64,000 nucleotides of DNA from assembly GCF_005144885.1 (NCBI RefSeq), contig NZ_CP039690.1:7056873-7120872 (forward strand), in the 5' to 3' direction. Shown in pieces: positions 37,433 through 47,726 of this stretch. Each line of letters begins with the position of its first letter. The first letter of the stretch is position 1. The DNA is from Phreatobacter stygius. Lineage in GTDB: Bacteria > Pseudomonadota > Alphaproteobacteria > Rhizobiales > Phreatobacteraceae. The position numbers were made by a program, and so were the translations under genes. The notes beneath the pieces were generated by a model, which saw only the letters and a program-made list of their open reading frames with translations, was not told where the DNA came from and did no database searches.

Positions 37433-38701
37433 TCAGGCGACAGCCGCCGGCCGTGCCGGCAGATCGCCCCCGGCGATCGCCGCGATGAAGCTGGCAAGGC
37501 TCGCCGTGCGCAGCGGAACGAAAGGCTTGCCGGCATCCCGGCAGAGCTTCTTCACCTGGCCCGCGGCGTGGTGGCTGATGCAATCGACCGGAAAGAAGGC
37601 CGCATCCGCCTGGCTGATCAGGCCCGGCAGCAGCGCCGCGCTGTCCTCGATCCCGCCATCATGGGCCAGCAGCACGCCGCCGCGTCCGGCCGCGAGCGCC
37701 TTCAGCTGGTCGAGCAGCTTGGGACGGCCGCCGACATAAAGCAGGGTCAGATCCGCCAGGTCCCGCGCGGCCGCTTTCGGCCCGTCCTGGTTCGGTCCGC
37801 CAAGGTGCAAGCTGGCTTCGAGGGCTGAGAGCTCGCGCTGCAGATGGGCCTCCCGCTCGATCAGCTCGGCATTGCGTTTCCGTTCGATCGCGGCCTGGTC
37901 CTCGACCTCCTTCAGGCGCGCGGCCAGGACCTGGGCATGGGCCTTCTCGGCATCGCTGCGCTGCGCCAGCGCGGCCATGGCCGCGGGCGCAAGCTGCGGA
38001 CCGGCCTTGGCCTGGTCCTGCACCGTTCGCCGCGCCGCCTCGATCTCCAGGCTTTCGATGCGCCGCAAGAGCTCGGAGCGTTCATTGGCCGCCGTCTGGA
38101 GGCGCGCCTCCTGCCGGGCGATCTTTTCGTCGCGCGCGCCGAGATCCCGTTCGAGCTTGCGCAGCCGCGCGATGTCGACCCGGTTGGAGGTACCGACCAT
38201 GTGCGACAGCATATGCACTTCGCCGAAGACCTCCTGGATCAGCGGCCGGTCGGCGGCGGGATGGGTCAGGACCGCCCAATAGGCGCCCGGAATATCGCCC
38301 TGGTCGAGCGCCTGGAGCCAGAGATCCCGCACCTCGGCCACCGTCGAGGCCCTGGTGAAACGCTTGATCGCCGTCTCGTGGCGCTTGTCGAGGGTCTTGT
38401 GCAGCAGTTTGCCCGCGAGGTCGTGCTGCCCCGCGGTGCGCACCCCCCGCCCGTGCAGGACGTGGTCGGTCGCCCCTTTCGCGTCGGCCTCGCCGAGCCT
38501 GACGAAGAACTGGCGCAGCTCCGCGGCACTCAGGCAGGTGCCGATGATCGAGCAGTGAAAATGCGAGGATATGTCCCAGATCTTCGACCGGCGATGGCCC
38601 TTGGGATCGACGGCAACGAACGGCGCCTGGCTTCGCGCCTGCTCGAGCACCGCATTGATCCCGGTCTGACGATGGAGGTGGAGGACTGTCAGGGTCGACA
38701 C
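37433..38701 (-). CDS. DUF2325 domain protein with coiled coil
   Basis: The 422-residue protein uses a GTG start at 38701. The N-terminal part has a putative metal site, SSHFHCSIIGTCLSAAEL (H47, H49, C50, C56). A long coiled coil spans about residues 175-300 (repeated ERD/EKIAR/ERSELL segments). The C-terminal DUF2325 domain shows LLYVGGRPKLLDQLKALA, LLAHDGGIEDSAALLP and FFPVDCISHHAAGQVKKLC. Two Mo-box-like palindromes lie upstream, the nearer only 14 bases from the start. Function unknown; a metal-linked sensor or chaperone is a guess. Confidence 0.82.
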   Translation of the reverse strand: MSTLTVLHLHRQTGINAVLEQARSQAPFVAVDPKGHRRSKIWDISSHFHCSIIGTCLSAAELRQFFVRLGEADAKGATDHVLHGRGVRTAGQHDLAGKLLHKTLDKRHETAIKRFTRASTVAEVRDLWLQALDQGDIPGAYWAVLTHPAADRPLIQEVFGEVHMLSHMVGTSNRVDIARLRKLERDLGARDEKIARQEARLQTAANERSELLRRIESLEIEAARRTVQDQAKAGPQLAPAAMAALAQRSDAEKAHAQVLAARLKEVEDQAAIERKRNAELIEREAHLQRELSALEASLHLGGPNQDGPKAAARDLADLTLLYVGGRPKLLDQLKALAAGRGGVLLAHDGGIEDSAALLPGLISQADAAFFPVDCISHHAAGQVKKLCRDAGKPFVPLRTASLASFIAAIAGGDLPARPAAVA

Positions 38702-38715
38702 TTGGCCACTCGTCT

Positions 38716-38739
38716 CGTTATGTTCGTACAGCTATAACG
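38716..38739. promoter_or_regulatory. Mo-box-like palindrome next to the DUF2325 start
   Basis: CGTTAT-N12-ATAACG, exactly 24 bp, ending 14 bases upstream of the GTG. Bound protein here would block transcription or initiation of the DUF2325-DUF2478 unit. Confidence 0.65.
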
Positions 38740-38827
38740 CTACCCGGCATTCCGCCTGCCCGCAACACGCCCATGGCGACAGGCGAGATCGCCGCATCCG
38801 ATCGCCTCATCCCGGTCTTGCGTCCAG

Positions 38828-38851
38828 CGCTATTCCCATTGGAGAATAACG
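38828..38851. promoter_or_regulatory. Mo-box-like palindrome, distal
   Basis: CGCTAT-N12-ATAACG, exactly 24 bp. Its centre also resembles the moeA site (CCA.T.GAG shared), 19 of 24 positions in all. It is 127 bases upstream of DUF2325 and 4 bases before a small plus-strand frame. Confidence 0.65.
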
Positions 38852-38855
38852 CGCC

Positions 38856-38984
38856 ATGATCTGTCGCGACGCCTGGCACGGCCCGCCGACGCGCGGCCGG
38901 CATTGGGAGATCACCGCGATCCCCGACATTCGCAAGCGCGCGGCGACGATGGCCGCGGATTTCATCCGGAAACTGGCGTCCTGA
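38856..38984 (+). CDS. Possible small ORF or gene remnant behind a Mo-box
   Basis: Forty-two codons starting MICRDAWHGPPTRGRH and ending AATMAADFIRKLAS. The second half has the character of a real helical protein end. There is no ribosome-binding site because the Mo-box occupies that position. It may be the fused remains of a deleted molybdenum-regulated gene. No family recognised. Confidence 0.25.
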   Translation: MICRDAWHGPPTRGRHWEITAIPDIRKRAATMAADFIRKLAS

Positions 38985-39138
38985 TGATCGATCAGGGTGA
39001 TCTGCCACGGCGTGAGACAGCCCGTGGTGATGCGTTGCGGAGACGGGCGCGCTCGCCCTGTTGGCCGGGTCCGAGGGCTATCGATCCGCAGCGGTCATCG
39101 GCAAGGTCGCGGCCGGCACCGCTGAGCGGGGGGCCACC

Positions 39139-39642
39139 TCAGGGCGCGCGCCACTCGCGTCTCAGGAGCGACATCAGCATCTGGTCGGCCCGCGCGCCAT
39201 CGGCCCGCTTCACCGCCTCGCGCAGCAGCCCCTCCTCGACGAAGCCGAGGGAACGATAGACATGCCGGGCGCGCGGATTGTCGGTGAACACTTCGAGCAG
39301 GAACCGGTGGCAGCGCGTTTCGGCAAAGACCCAGTCGATGACCGCGGTCAGGAATGGCTTGCCGAAGCCCTGCCCGGCTGCCGCCGAGACGATGCGCTGC
39401 AGGCCAATATTGTCGGAGGCATTGTTGAGGTCGCGCAGGATGGCGAAGCCGGCGGGCAGCCCGCCAGGGCCCATGCCGATCAGATAGGCGAAATCCGCGG
39501 AGGCCATGGCGGCCTGGTGCCGCTCGGCGGACCAGCGCCCGACCTGCCGTTCGAAGGCGGGCTGACGCTCCGCCGCCATGATGAAATCGAGATCGTCAGG
39601 CGCCGCCCGGCGCAACGACACGTCGATCGCCGGGCCCGCCAT
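39139..39642 (-). CDS. GNAT-family N-acetyltransferase
   Basis: The 167-residue protein has the Gcn5-related fold: a beta-alpha start (VSLRRAAPDDLDFIMAAER), the acetyl-CoA pyrophosphate loop in variant form (SAAAGQGFGKPFLTAVIDW) and the C-terminal DNPRARHVYRSLGFVEEGLL motif typical of RimJ/RimL-like members. It probably acetylates a protein N-terminus or small amine. It is 14 bases downstream of ssb and likely cotranscribed with it. Confidence 0.88.
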   Translation of the reverse strand: MAGPAIDVSLRRAAPDDLDFIMAAERQPAFERQVGRWSAERHQAAMASADFAYLIGMGPGGLPAGFAILRDLNNASDNIGLQRIVSAAAGQGFGKPFLTAVIDWVFAETRCHRFLLEVFTDNPRARHVYRSLGFVEEGLLREAVKRADGARADQMLMSLLRREWRAP

Positions 39643-39656
39643 GGTCGCCTGGTCGC

Positions 39657-40178
39657 TCAGAACGGGATTTCGTCGTCATCCATCCGGCCGCCGCCAGCCG
39701 GAGCCGCCGGGCGACGCGGCGCCTCGGCGCGGCCCATGCCCGACCGGTTTTCGATACCACCCGACGAACCGAAGCTGTCGTCGCCATAACCCGAACCGCC
39801 GCCGGCATCCGCGCCACCGCCGCCACCGCGGCCGTCGAGCAGCACCATTTCACCGCGGAAGCGCTGCAGCACCACTTCGGTCGAGTATTTCTCGACGCCC
39901 GACTGGTCCTGCCATTTGCGGGTCTGCAACTGGCCCTCGAGATAGACCTTGGCGCCCTTGCGCAGATATTGCTCGGCGACCTTCACCAGGTTCTCGTTAT
40001 AAATGACGACCGCATGCCACTCGGTGCGCTCCTTGCGCTCGCCCGAGCCCTTGTCCCGCCAGCTTTCGGTGGTCGCGATGCGGAGGCTGCAGACCTGCTC
40101 GCCGTTGTTCATCCGCCTGACTTCCGGATCCTTGCCCAGATTGCCGATCAGGATGACCTTGTTGACGCTGCCTGCCAT
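39657..40178 (-). CDS. ssb: Single-stranded DNA-binding protein
   Basis: SSB coats single-stranded DNA in replication and repair. The 173-residue protein has the OB fold ([58 protein letters not shown]), a Gly-rich linker and the acidic tip MDDDEIPF that binds partner proteins. ATG 40178 is the canonical start. It is divergent from uvrA with a LexA box in between, the same arrangement as in E. coli. Confidence 0.97.
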   Translation of the reverse strand: MAGSVNKVILIGNLGKDPEVRRMNNGEQVCSLRIATTESWRDKGSGERKERTEWHAVVIYNENLVKVAEQYLRKGAKVYLEGQLQTRKWQDQSGVEKYSTEVVLQRFRGEMVLLDGRGGGGGADAGGGSGYGDDSFGSSGGIENRSGMGRAEAPRRPAAPAGGGRMDDDEIPF

Positions 40179-40625
40179 GTCGCTCTCCCTCTCCCCGCAG
40201 CCGCTGCCCGGGGCGCTTTCAGCCTGAACCGATCGGAGCCATCCCATGTTCGGCCGGCTCCGTCACCGCGCGATCGACGGGAATTCGAGATCTATCCCCA
40301 GTTTCCCGACCTCTGCTCTCGGGAATTCCGATCCGCAGCAATGTTCATTATTTGTTCTTGTCGGTTCTGGCAAGCCCCGATAAGCTCCGCCGGCGTGATC
40401 GTCTCGAATCGGCCAGCGCATCCTGTGCAAATCAGCCATCCGGTGGCCTTCAGCCCCTGGCGGTGAGGCGCTGCCGTTTCTACTTTGGGGGCTTGCTTCT
40501 TGACACGTCGACCCTTGCGCAGGTTTGGCGATCCCGCATGCCCCATGCCTGTTCTTCAGAATGCCCGCCTGCCGACAGCCTGCTTGCGCCGCTTCCCGCG
40601 TGATCGTGTTCAACGGACCTGATAG
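40179..40625. other. ssb-uvrA divergent regulatory region
   Basis: About 447 bases with one LexA box at 40343-40357. A minus-strand frame of 84 codons (40292-40546, with CTGC in GWLICTGCAGRFETI) overlaps the LexA box and lacks a convincing start, so it is not called. Confidence 0.5.
40343..40357. promoter_or_regulatory. LexA (SOS) box, alphaproteobacterial type
   Basis: GTTCATTATTTGTTC is GTTC-N7-GTTC, the known direct-repeat LexA motif of alphaproteobacteria. A third GTTC follows after 6 bases. It lies 165 bases from ssb and 269 bases from uvrA and could serve both. Confidence 0.85.
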
Positions 40626-43547
<2,922 letters not shown>

Positions 43548-43620
43548 CCGCCACGGCCGCCATTGGCAGAGCGCGCCGCACCGGGCATATCTGGCGGGTC
43601 GGTTGCGGTGCGGGCCTGCC

Positions 43621-44919
43621 ATGAATGACATCGAGCTGTTTCAGCGCTTCGGGCTGGCGATTGCGATCGGCGCGCTGGTCGGTGTCGAACGGCACTGGCG
43701 CGAGCGCGACGAGCCGCAGGGCCAGCGCACCGCCGGCGTCAGGACCTTCGCGCTGATCGGCATGCTCGGCGGCGGCGCCGGCCTGCTCGAGCTGGCGCTG
43801 AAGTCCGCCGGCCAGGTCGCCGGCCAAATTGCCGGCCAGTTCTCCGGTATCGTGCTGGTTGGCCTGTTCCTCGGTTTCGCCGCGACCTTCACCCGCTTCA
43901 AGCTGCGCGAGGCGGCGGCCGAAAACGACTTCAGCGCGACCACAGCCATCGCCGCCATGCTGACCTATGTGCTCGGCGCCGTCGCCGTGCTCGGCGACAT
44001 GCGGGTGGCCGCCGCCGGCGGCGTGGTGCTCGCCACGATCCTCGCCAGCCGCGAGGCCTTGCACGGCTTCATGCGCACGCTGACCTGGCCGGAACTGCGC
44101 TCGGCCATCGTCCTCCTGGCCATGACCCTGGTCATCCTGCCGCTGGTTCCAACCGATCCGATCGGCCCGTTCGGCGGCATTTCGCCGGCCCGGATCTGGA
44201 CGCTTGCCATCCTTCTGGCCGGCGTCTCCTTTGCCGGTTATGTCGCGGTGCGCGTGCTCGGCGGCAGTTCCGGCGAACTGGTCGCGGGCGCCGCCGGCGG
44301 GCTTTTGTCGTCGACCGCGGTGAGCCTCGCCAATGCCCGCCGCTCGACCGAACAGGACGCGCCCGACCTGCTGGCCGCCGGCGTGCTCACCGCAGGAGCT
44401 GTGTCTTATGCCCGCACCGGCGTGCTGATCGTGCTGCTCGCCCCGGCCCTGACCGGCCATGTCGTGCCGGCGCTCGCCGCCGGCACCCTGGTCATGATCG
44501 CCCTGGCCCTGCTGCTGGCGCGCCGCGGCGGTGCGCTCGAGGGCCGGCAGGAAACCCGCAATCCGTTCGAGCTCTGGTCGGTGCTGCAGATGGCGCTGCT
44601 GCTCGCCGCCATCGGCTTTCTGGCGCGCGCCGCCGCCACCTGGTTCGGCAGCACCGGCACCATCGTCGTCTCGGCGCTCGCCGGTTTCGCCGATGTCGAC
44701 GCCGCCACCCTCACCGTCGCCGGCATGGCGACGGCAGGCCTGCCGGCCGATACCGCGGCGCAGGCGATTCTCGCCGCCGTCCTGTCCAACACGGTCGCCA
44801 AGGCCGGTTATGGCCTGGCACTCGGCACCTGGGGCTTCGGCTGGCGTTTCGCTGCCGCATCGGCGGCGGCCCTGTTTGCCGGCTTTCTAGGCCTCATTGC
44901 CGGGTCCGCGCTCACCTGA
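43621..44919 (+). CDS. MgtC/SapB-type membrane protein with DUF4010 domain
   Basis: The 432-residue membrane protein has an N-terminal MgtC/SapB-like part (residues about 1-140: FQRFGLAIAIGALVGVERHW, GVRTFALIGMLGG, FSATTAIAAMLTYVLG) and a C-terminal DUF4010 part (about 170-430: FAGYVAVRVLGGSSGELVAG, LSSTAVSLANARRS, LSNTVAKAGYGLALG). This fused form is widespread and uncharacterised; an ion- or small-molecule-transport role is often supposed. ATG 43621 starts 73 bases after uvrA on the same strand. Confidence 0.87.
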   Translation: MNDIELFQRFGLAIAIGALVGVERHWRERDEPQGQRTAGVRTFALIGMLGGGAGLLELALKSAGQVAGQIAGQFSGIVLVGLFLGFAATFTRFKLREAAAENDFSATTAIAAMLTYVLGAVAVLGDMRVAAAGGVVLATILASREALHGFMRTLTWPELRSAIVLLAMTLVILPLVPTDPIGPFGGISPARIWTLAILLAGVSFAGYVAVRVLGGSSGELVAGAAGGLLSSTAVSLANARRSTEQDAPDLLAAGVLTAGAVSYARTGVLIVLLAPALTGHVVPALAAGTLVMIALALLLARRGGALEGRQETRNPFELWSVLQMALLLAAIGFLARAAATWFGSTGTIVVSALAGFADVDAATLTVAGMATAGLPADTAAQAILAAVLSNTVAKAGYGLALGTWGFGWRFAAASAAALFAGFLGLIAGSALT

Positions 44920-44965
44920 GCCCAGGCGCCTGCATTCGCGCATAGCTGCGGTGCAACATTTTCTC

Positions 44966-44979
44966 TTCGCAACTGCGAA
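44966..44979. promoter_or_regulatory. Short palindrome upstream of the DUF1127 gene
   Basis: TTCGCAACTGCGAA is a 6-2-6 perfect inverted repeat; TCGCAACT recurs 14 bases later. It lies 70 bases upstream of the DUF1127 gene near a possible TATCTC -10 and could be an operator. Weak evidence. Confidence 0.3.
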
Positions 44980-45049
44980 ATCGCAACTATCTCTGGTGCA
45001 GCGAACGTCATGGGAGGGGCGTTCGAGTGATCCGCTTGGAGATATCCCG

Positions 45050-45214
45050 ATGCTTTACCTGTTCAACGCTCTCGTGACCCGTTTCAAGGCCTGGCTGACT
45101 TACCAGCGCACCAAGGCCGAGCTGACCCAGCTCGACGACCGCTCGCTGGCCGACATGGGCTTCCAGCGCGGCGAGATCGAATTCCTCGCCCGCAAGGCGT
45201 CCCGGTCGCACTAA
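45050..45214 (+). CDS. DUF1127 family small protein
   Basis: The 54-residue basic protein begins MLYLFNALVTRFKAWLTYQR and has the family core QLDDRSLADMGFQRGEIEFL. DUF1127 proteins of alphaproteobacteria have been linked to RNA turnover and phosphate or stress responses in some species; here the role is inferred only. GGAGA lies 9 bases before the ATG. An intrinsic terminator follows 13 bases after the stop, so it is monocistronic. Confidence 0.9.
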   Translation: MLYLFNALVTRFKAWLTYQRTKAELTQLDDRSLADMGFQRGEIEFLARKASRSH

Positions 45215-45227
45215 CCAGAGCTGTCAG

Positions 45228-45246
45228 ACCGCTCAGGCGGTTTTTG
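45228..45246 (+). terminator. Intrinsic terminator of the DUF1127 gene
   Basis: ACCGC-TCAG-GCGGT followed by TTTTG. A short 5-bp GC-rich stem with a T-run directly after the DUF1127 stop. Confidence 0.75.
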
Positions 45247-45251
45247 CCCCA

Positions 45252-45337
45252 GGGGTCCGGACTCAATAGGGCTGGGTCGACATCCCCCGTCCATTTTGGC
45301 CTCGCCGTGAGCCCCGGCCCTATTGAGGCCGGACCCT
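45252..45337. repeat. Long imperfect inverted repeat (86 bp)
   Basis: GGGTCCGGACTCAATAGGGC at 45253 pairs with GCCCTATTGAGGCCGGACCC at 45317 with one mismatch; pairing continues inward by about four more pairs, leaving a loop of roughly 36 bases. The right arm ends on the stop codon of the phytoene-synthase-like gene. It resembles a small non-autonomous repeat or a strong 3'-end structure. Confidence 0.65.
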
Positions 45338-46217
45338 AGAGATCGGCGAGCCTCGGACCAAACCGGGCTCGCCGGGCAGCACGCCACAGCAGCCACTGGC
45401 GGCGCCATTGCGGCGCTTCGACCTGATTGGCGAACGGCGCCTTGATGAACTGATCCATCCGATCGAGGTAGAGGCGGCAGAGCGCCATCGGCAGGAACGC
45501 CGCGGCCACCTCGACCGCGACCTGGCCCTGCAAAGCTTCGGCCGCCGCCACATGGCGCCGCGCGAGTTCGCGCAGGTCTTCCAGCGCCCGGCTGATCCCG
45601 TCCGAACTTCTGCCGCTCAGAATGTCGTCGCGTTGCGCCCCGTTGCGCGCGAGGATGTCGGCCGGCACGAAGATCTGGCCGCGTGCCGCGTGCAGCGGAA
45701 AGGCCCTGATCAGTCCGGTCAGCGCATAGGCGACACCGGCATGGCCTGCAATGTCGGCGGTTCCGGGGTCGCGGCCGTCGGCCAGGACCAGCGCCGCAAG
45801 CTGCATCAAGGCCGACGAGGTCTCGCCGCAATAGCCTTCGAGATCAGCCACCGACGGCATGGCATCGTCATAGAGATCGAACACCCGCGCATCGATCAGG
45901 TCGATCAGCGGCTTTGCCGGCAGATGCCGGCGGGCGATCACCTGCGCGAGCGCCGCGGCCACCGGATGGCCCGAGACATCACCCCTCGCCTCGCCATCAA
46001 ACACGTCGCGCCACCATTGCAGCCGGACCTCGCCCGGCAAGGGCGCGGACACCCGCTCGCGCACCCCGGCGACCTCGATGTTGAAGGCATAGAGCGCCAT
46101 CAGGTCGGCGCGCAGCGGCGCCGGCACGAACAGGCTCGCCAGCCAGCGGTCCTTGTCCGCCGTCCGCACCAGATCTTCGCAAGCCTGAAAGGCGTTCGCC
46201 GCCCCGTCCGCAGCCAT
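45336..46217 (-). CDS. Squalene/phytoene synthase-like protein (NDUFAF6 relative)
   Basis: The 293-residue soluble protein has the all-alpha prenyl-synthase-like fold: DLVRTADKDRWLASLFVPAP, LMALYAFNIEVAGVRE, VRLQWWRDVFDGEA, a DLYDDAMPSVADLEGYCGET segment and GVAYALTGLIRAFP. The second Asp-rich motif of true synthases is weak. The short form with RWLASLFVP belongs to the group that includes the mitochondrial complex I assembly factor NDUFAF6. No carotenoid or hopanoid genes lie nearby, but an NDUFAF3-like gene does, which favours the assembly role. Confidence 0.82.
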   Translation of the reverse strand: MAADGAANAFQACEDLVRTADKDRWLASLFVPAPLRADLMALYAFNIEVAGVRERVSAPLPGEVRLQWWRDVFDGEARGDVSGHPVAAALAQVIARRHLPAKPLIDLIDARVFDLYDDAMPSVADLEGYCGETSSALMQLAALVLADGRDPGTADIAGHAGVAYALTGLIRAFPLHAARGQIFVPADILARNGAQRDDILSGRSSDGISRALEDLRELARRHVAAAEALQGQVAVEVAAAFLPMALCRLYLDRMDQFIKAPFANQVEAPQWRRQWLLWRAARRARFGPRLADL

Positions 46218-46351
46218 GATGGCCTTCGCTTAAGAGAGCATGGTCAGCTGCCGCGACATCGCCTGCCCGAGACGAACACGCGGCACAACAACAGGATAGC
46301 GGCTTTTCCCGAATCGCATTGGCAAGGATCGACGCCCCGGATCGGCCGCTG

Positions 46352-46750
46352 TCAGTCCACCGCGACGAGGGCTGCCGCGACGCGCCGGCCCTCGGCGAGC
46401 ATGATGTTGTAGGTTCGCGCCGCGGCCCCGGTGGTCATTACGTCGAGGCCGATGCCGGCGTCGCGCAAGGTCCAGCGGATTTCGTCGGCGGGCGGATAAG
46501 GCGCGTCGCCTGCCCCGATCAGCAGCACGTCGATCGCCTGGCGCTCGGCGACCACCTTGGCGAAGGCCTCGGCGGTGAAATCGAGGTGGCTCTTCACCGC
46601 CCAGGCGTGAATGCCCGAGGGCAGCGCCAGGATCGAGCCGCGATGGCTCATCTCGGCGAAGCGAAAGCCCCCGCGGCCATAGGCGTCGATGACGAACCGG
46701 CCCGGCACGAACCCGTCATGCAGCTGGCGGAGCGGTTCGCCGCGCGGCAC
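46352..46750 (-). CDS. Mth938/DUF498 domain protein (NDUFAF3 relative)
   Basis: The 132-residue protein matches the Mth938-like fold (DUF498), the family of mitochondrial NDUFAF3. Segments are DAYGRGGFRFAEMSHRGSIL, IHAWAVKSHLDFT, DVLLIGAGDAPYPPADEI, GIGLDVMTTGAAARTYNIML. A GTG start at 46750 lies 1 base after the secF stop, so it is translationally linked to the Sec genes. The next gene downstream is the NDUFAF6 relative. Confidence 0.87.
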   Translation of the reverse strand: MPRGEPLRQLHDGFVPGRFVIDAYGRGGFRFAEMSHRGSILALPSGIHAWAVKSHLDFTAEAFAKVVAERQAIDVLLIGAGDAPYPPADEIRWTLRDAGIGLDVMTTGAAARTYNIMLAEGRRVAAALVAVD

Positions 46751-46751
46751 G

Positions 46752-47702
46752 TCAGGCTTTGACCTTTGTCGATGCCGCGGCGGGGGCCGGCGCGGCCGCG
46801 CCGAAACCGCCGGTCTTCAGGCCGAAATAGATCAGGATCGACGGCGCGATCAGCAGCGACGAATAGGTGCAGATCAGCACGCCGACCAGCATGGACGCGG
46901 TGAAGCCGCGGATCACTTCGCCGCCGAAGAAGAACAGGCCGAGCAGCGCCAGGAACGTCGTCATATGGGTGATCGTGGTGCGCGCCAGCGTCGAGTTGAT
47001 CGCCTCGTCGAGCAATTCGTCGATCGGCATCTTCTTGTGCTTGCGCAGCATTTCCCGGATGCGGTCGTAGATCACCACGGTGTTGTTCAGCGAATAGCCG
47101 ACAATGGTCAGAAGCGACGCGATCGACGTGATGTCGAAATCCGACTGGGTGACCACGTAGAAAAAGACGATGACGGTGATGTCGTGAATGGTGGCGACCA
47201 TGGCGCCGAGCGCGAACTGCCACTCGAAGCGGAACCACAGATAGATCAGCACCGCCAGGATCGACAGGATCAGGCCGACCACCGACATCTGCACCAGTTC
47301 GGACGAGACGGTGGGCCCGACCACCTCGGTGCGGCGGACCTCGTAATCGGCATCGACCACTTCGCGGACGCGCTTGAGTGCCGCCTGCTGGCCGGGGTCA
47401 CCGCCGGGCTGCTCGCCATAACGCACCAGAACCAGCGACGGACCGCCGAATTCCTGCAGCTGGACCTCGCCGACATTGACCGTGCCGAGCCGGGCGCGCA
47501 GCTGCTGCATATTGGCCGCACCTTGCTTCGCCTGCAGTTCGACCAGCGTGCCGCCCTTGAAGTCGATGCCGACATGCAGGCCGAGCAGCAGGAAGCCGGC
47601 AATGGTCGCCAGCGTCACGACCATCGAGATGGCGAAGGCGATCGGCCGGATTCGCAGGAAGCCGAATTTGGTGTCGTCCGGAACAAGTCGCAGCAGGCGC
47701 AC
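46752..47702 (-). CDS. secF: Protein translocase subunit SecF
   Basis: SecF works with SecD to drive late steps of protein export using proton motive force. The 316-residue protein has six membrane helices, the early GIDFKGGTLVELQ motif, the periplasmic P4-like domain, then VVGPTVSSELVQM, LRFEW-type WFRFEWQFALGAMVATIHD and SLNNTVVIYDRIREML with NSTLARTTITHMTT. GTG 47702 follows GGGAGA. It lies 24 bases after secD. Confidence 0.96.
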   Translation of the reverse strand: MRLLRLVPDDTKFGFLRIRPIAFAISMVVTLATIAGFLLLGLHVGIDFKGGTLVELQAKQGAANMQQLRARLGTVNVGEVQLQEFGGPSLVLVRYGEQPGGDPGQQAALKRVREVVDADYEVRRTEVVGPTVSSELVQMSVVGLILSILAVLIYLWFRFEWQFALGAMVATIHDITVIVFFYVVTQSDFDITSIASLLTIVGYSLNNTVVIYDRIREMLRKHKKMPIDELLDEAINSTLARTTITHMTTFLALLGLFFFGGEVIRGFTASMLVGVLICTYSSLLIAPSILIYFGLKTGGFGAAAPAPAAASTKVKA

Positions 47703-47726
47703 GGTAAAGATCTCCCTTTCGCGCGA

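Larger units (their letters stand above)
38702..39138. other. Mo-box region and remnants between DUF2325 and GNAT genes
   Basis: About 437 bases. It holds two Mo-box-like palindromes and one 42-codon frame (38856-38984). The rest gives short frames such as ALLAGSEGYRSAAVIGKV (near 39058-39111) that resemble pieces of proteins but end quickly, so decayed coding sequence is suspected. Confidence 0.45.

Noticed and set aside
38718-39008. A 96-codon minus-strand frame covering both upstream Mo-boxes
   Set aside because: Biased composition, no family, and it would place regulatory palindromes inside a coding region.
40354-40367. A second LexA box, GTTC-N6-GTTC
   Set aside because: Spacing is 6, not 7; only the first pair fits the motif.
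40292-40546. An 84-codon minus-strand frame with a CTGC pair in the ssb-uvrA gap
   Set aside because: It overlaps the LexA box, has no ribosome-binding site and no family resemblance; probably chance.
45336-46217. Carotenoid or hopanoid synthesis by the phytoene-synthase-like gene
   Set aside because: The second Asp motif is weak and no terpenoid genes are nearby; the NDUFAF6-type role fits the context better.
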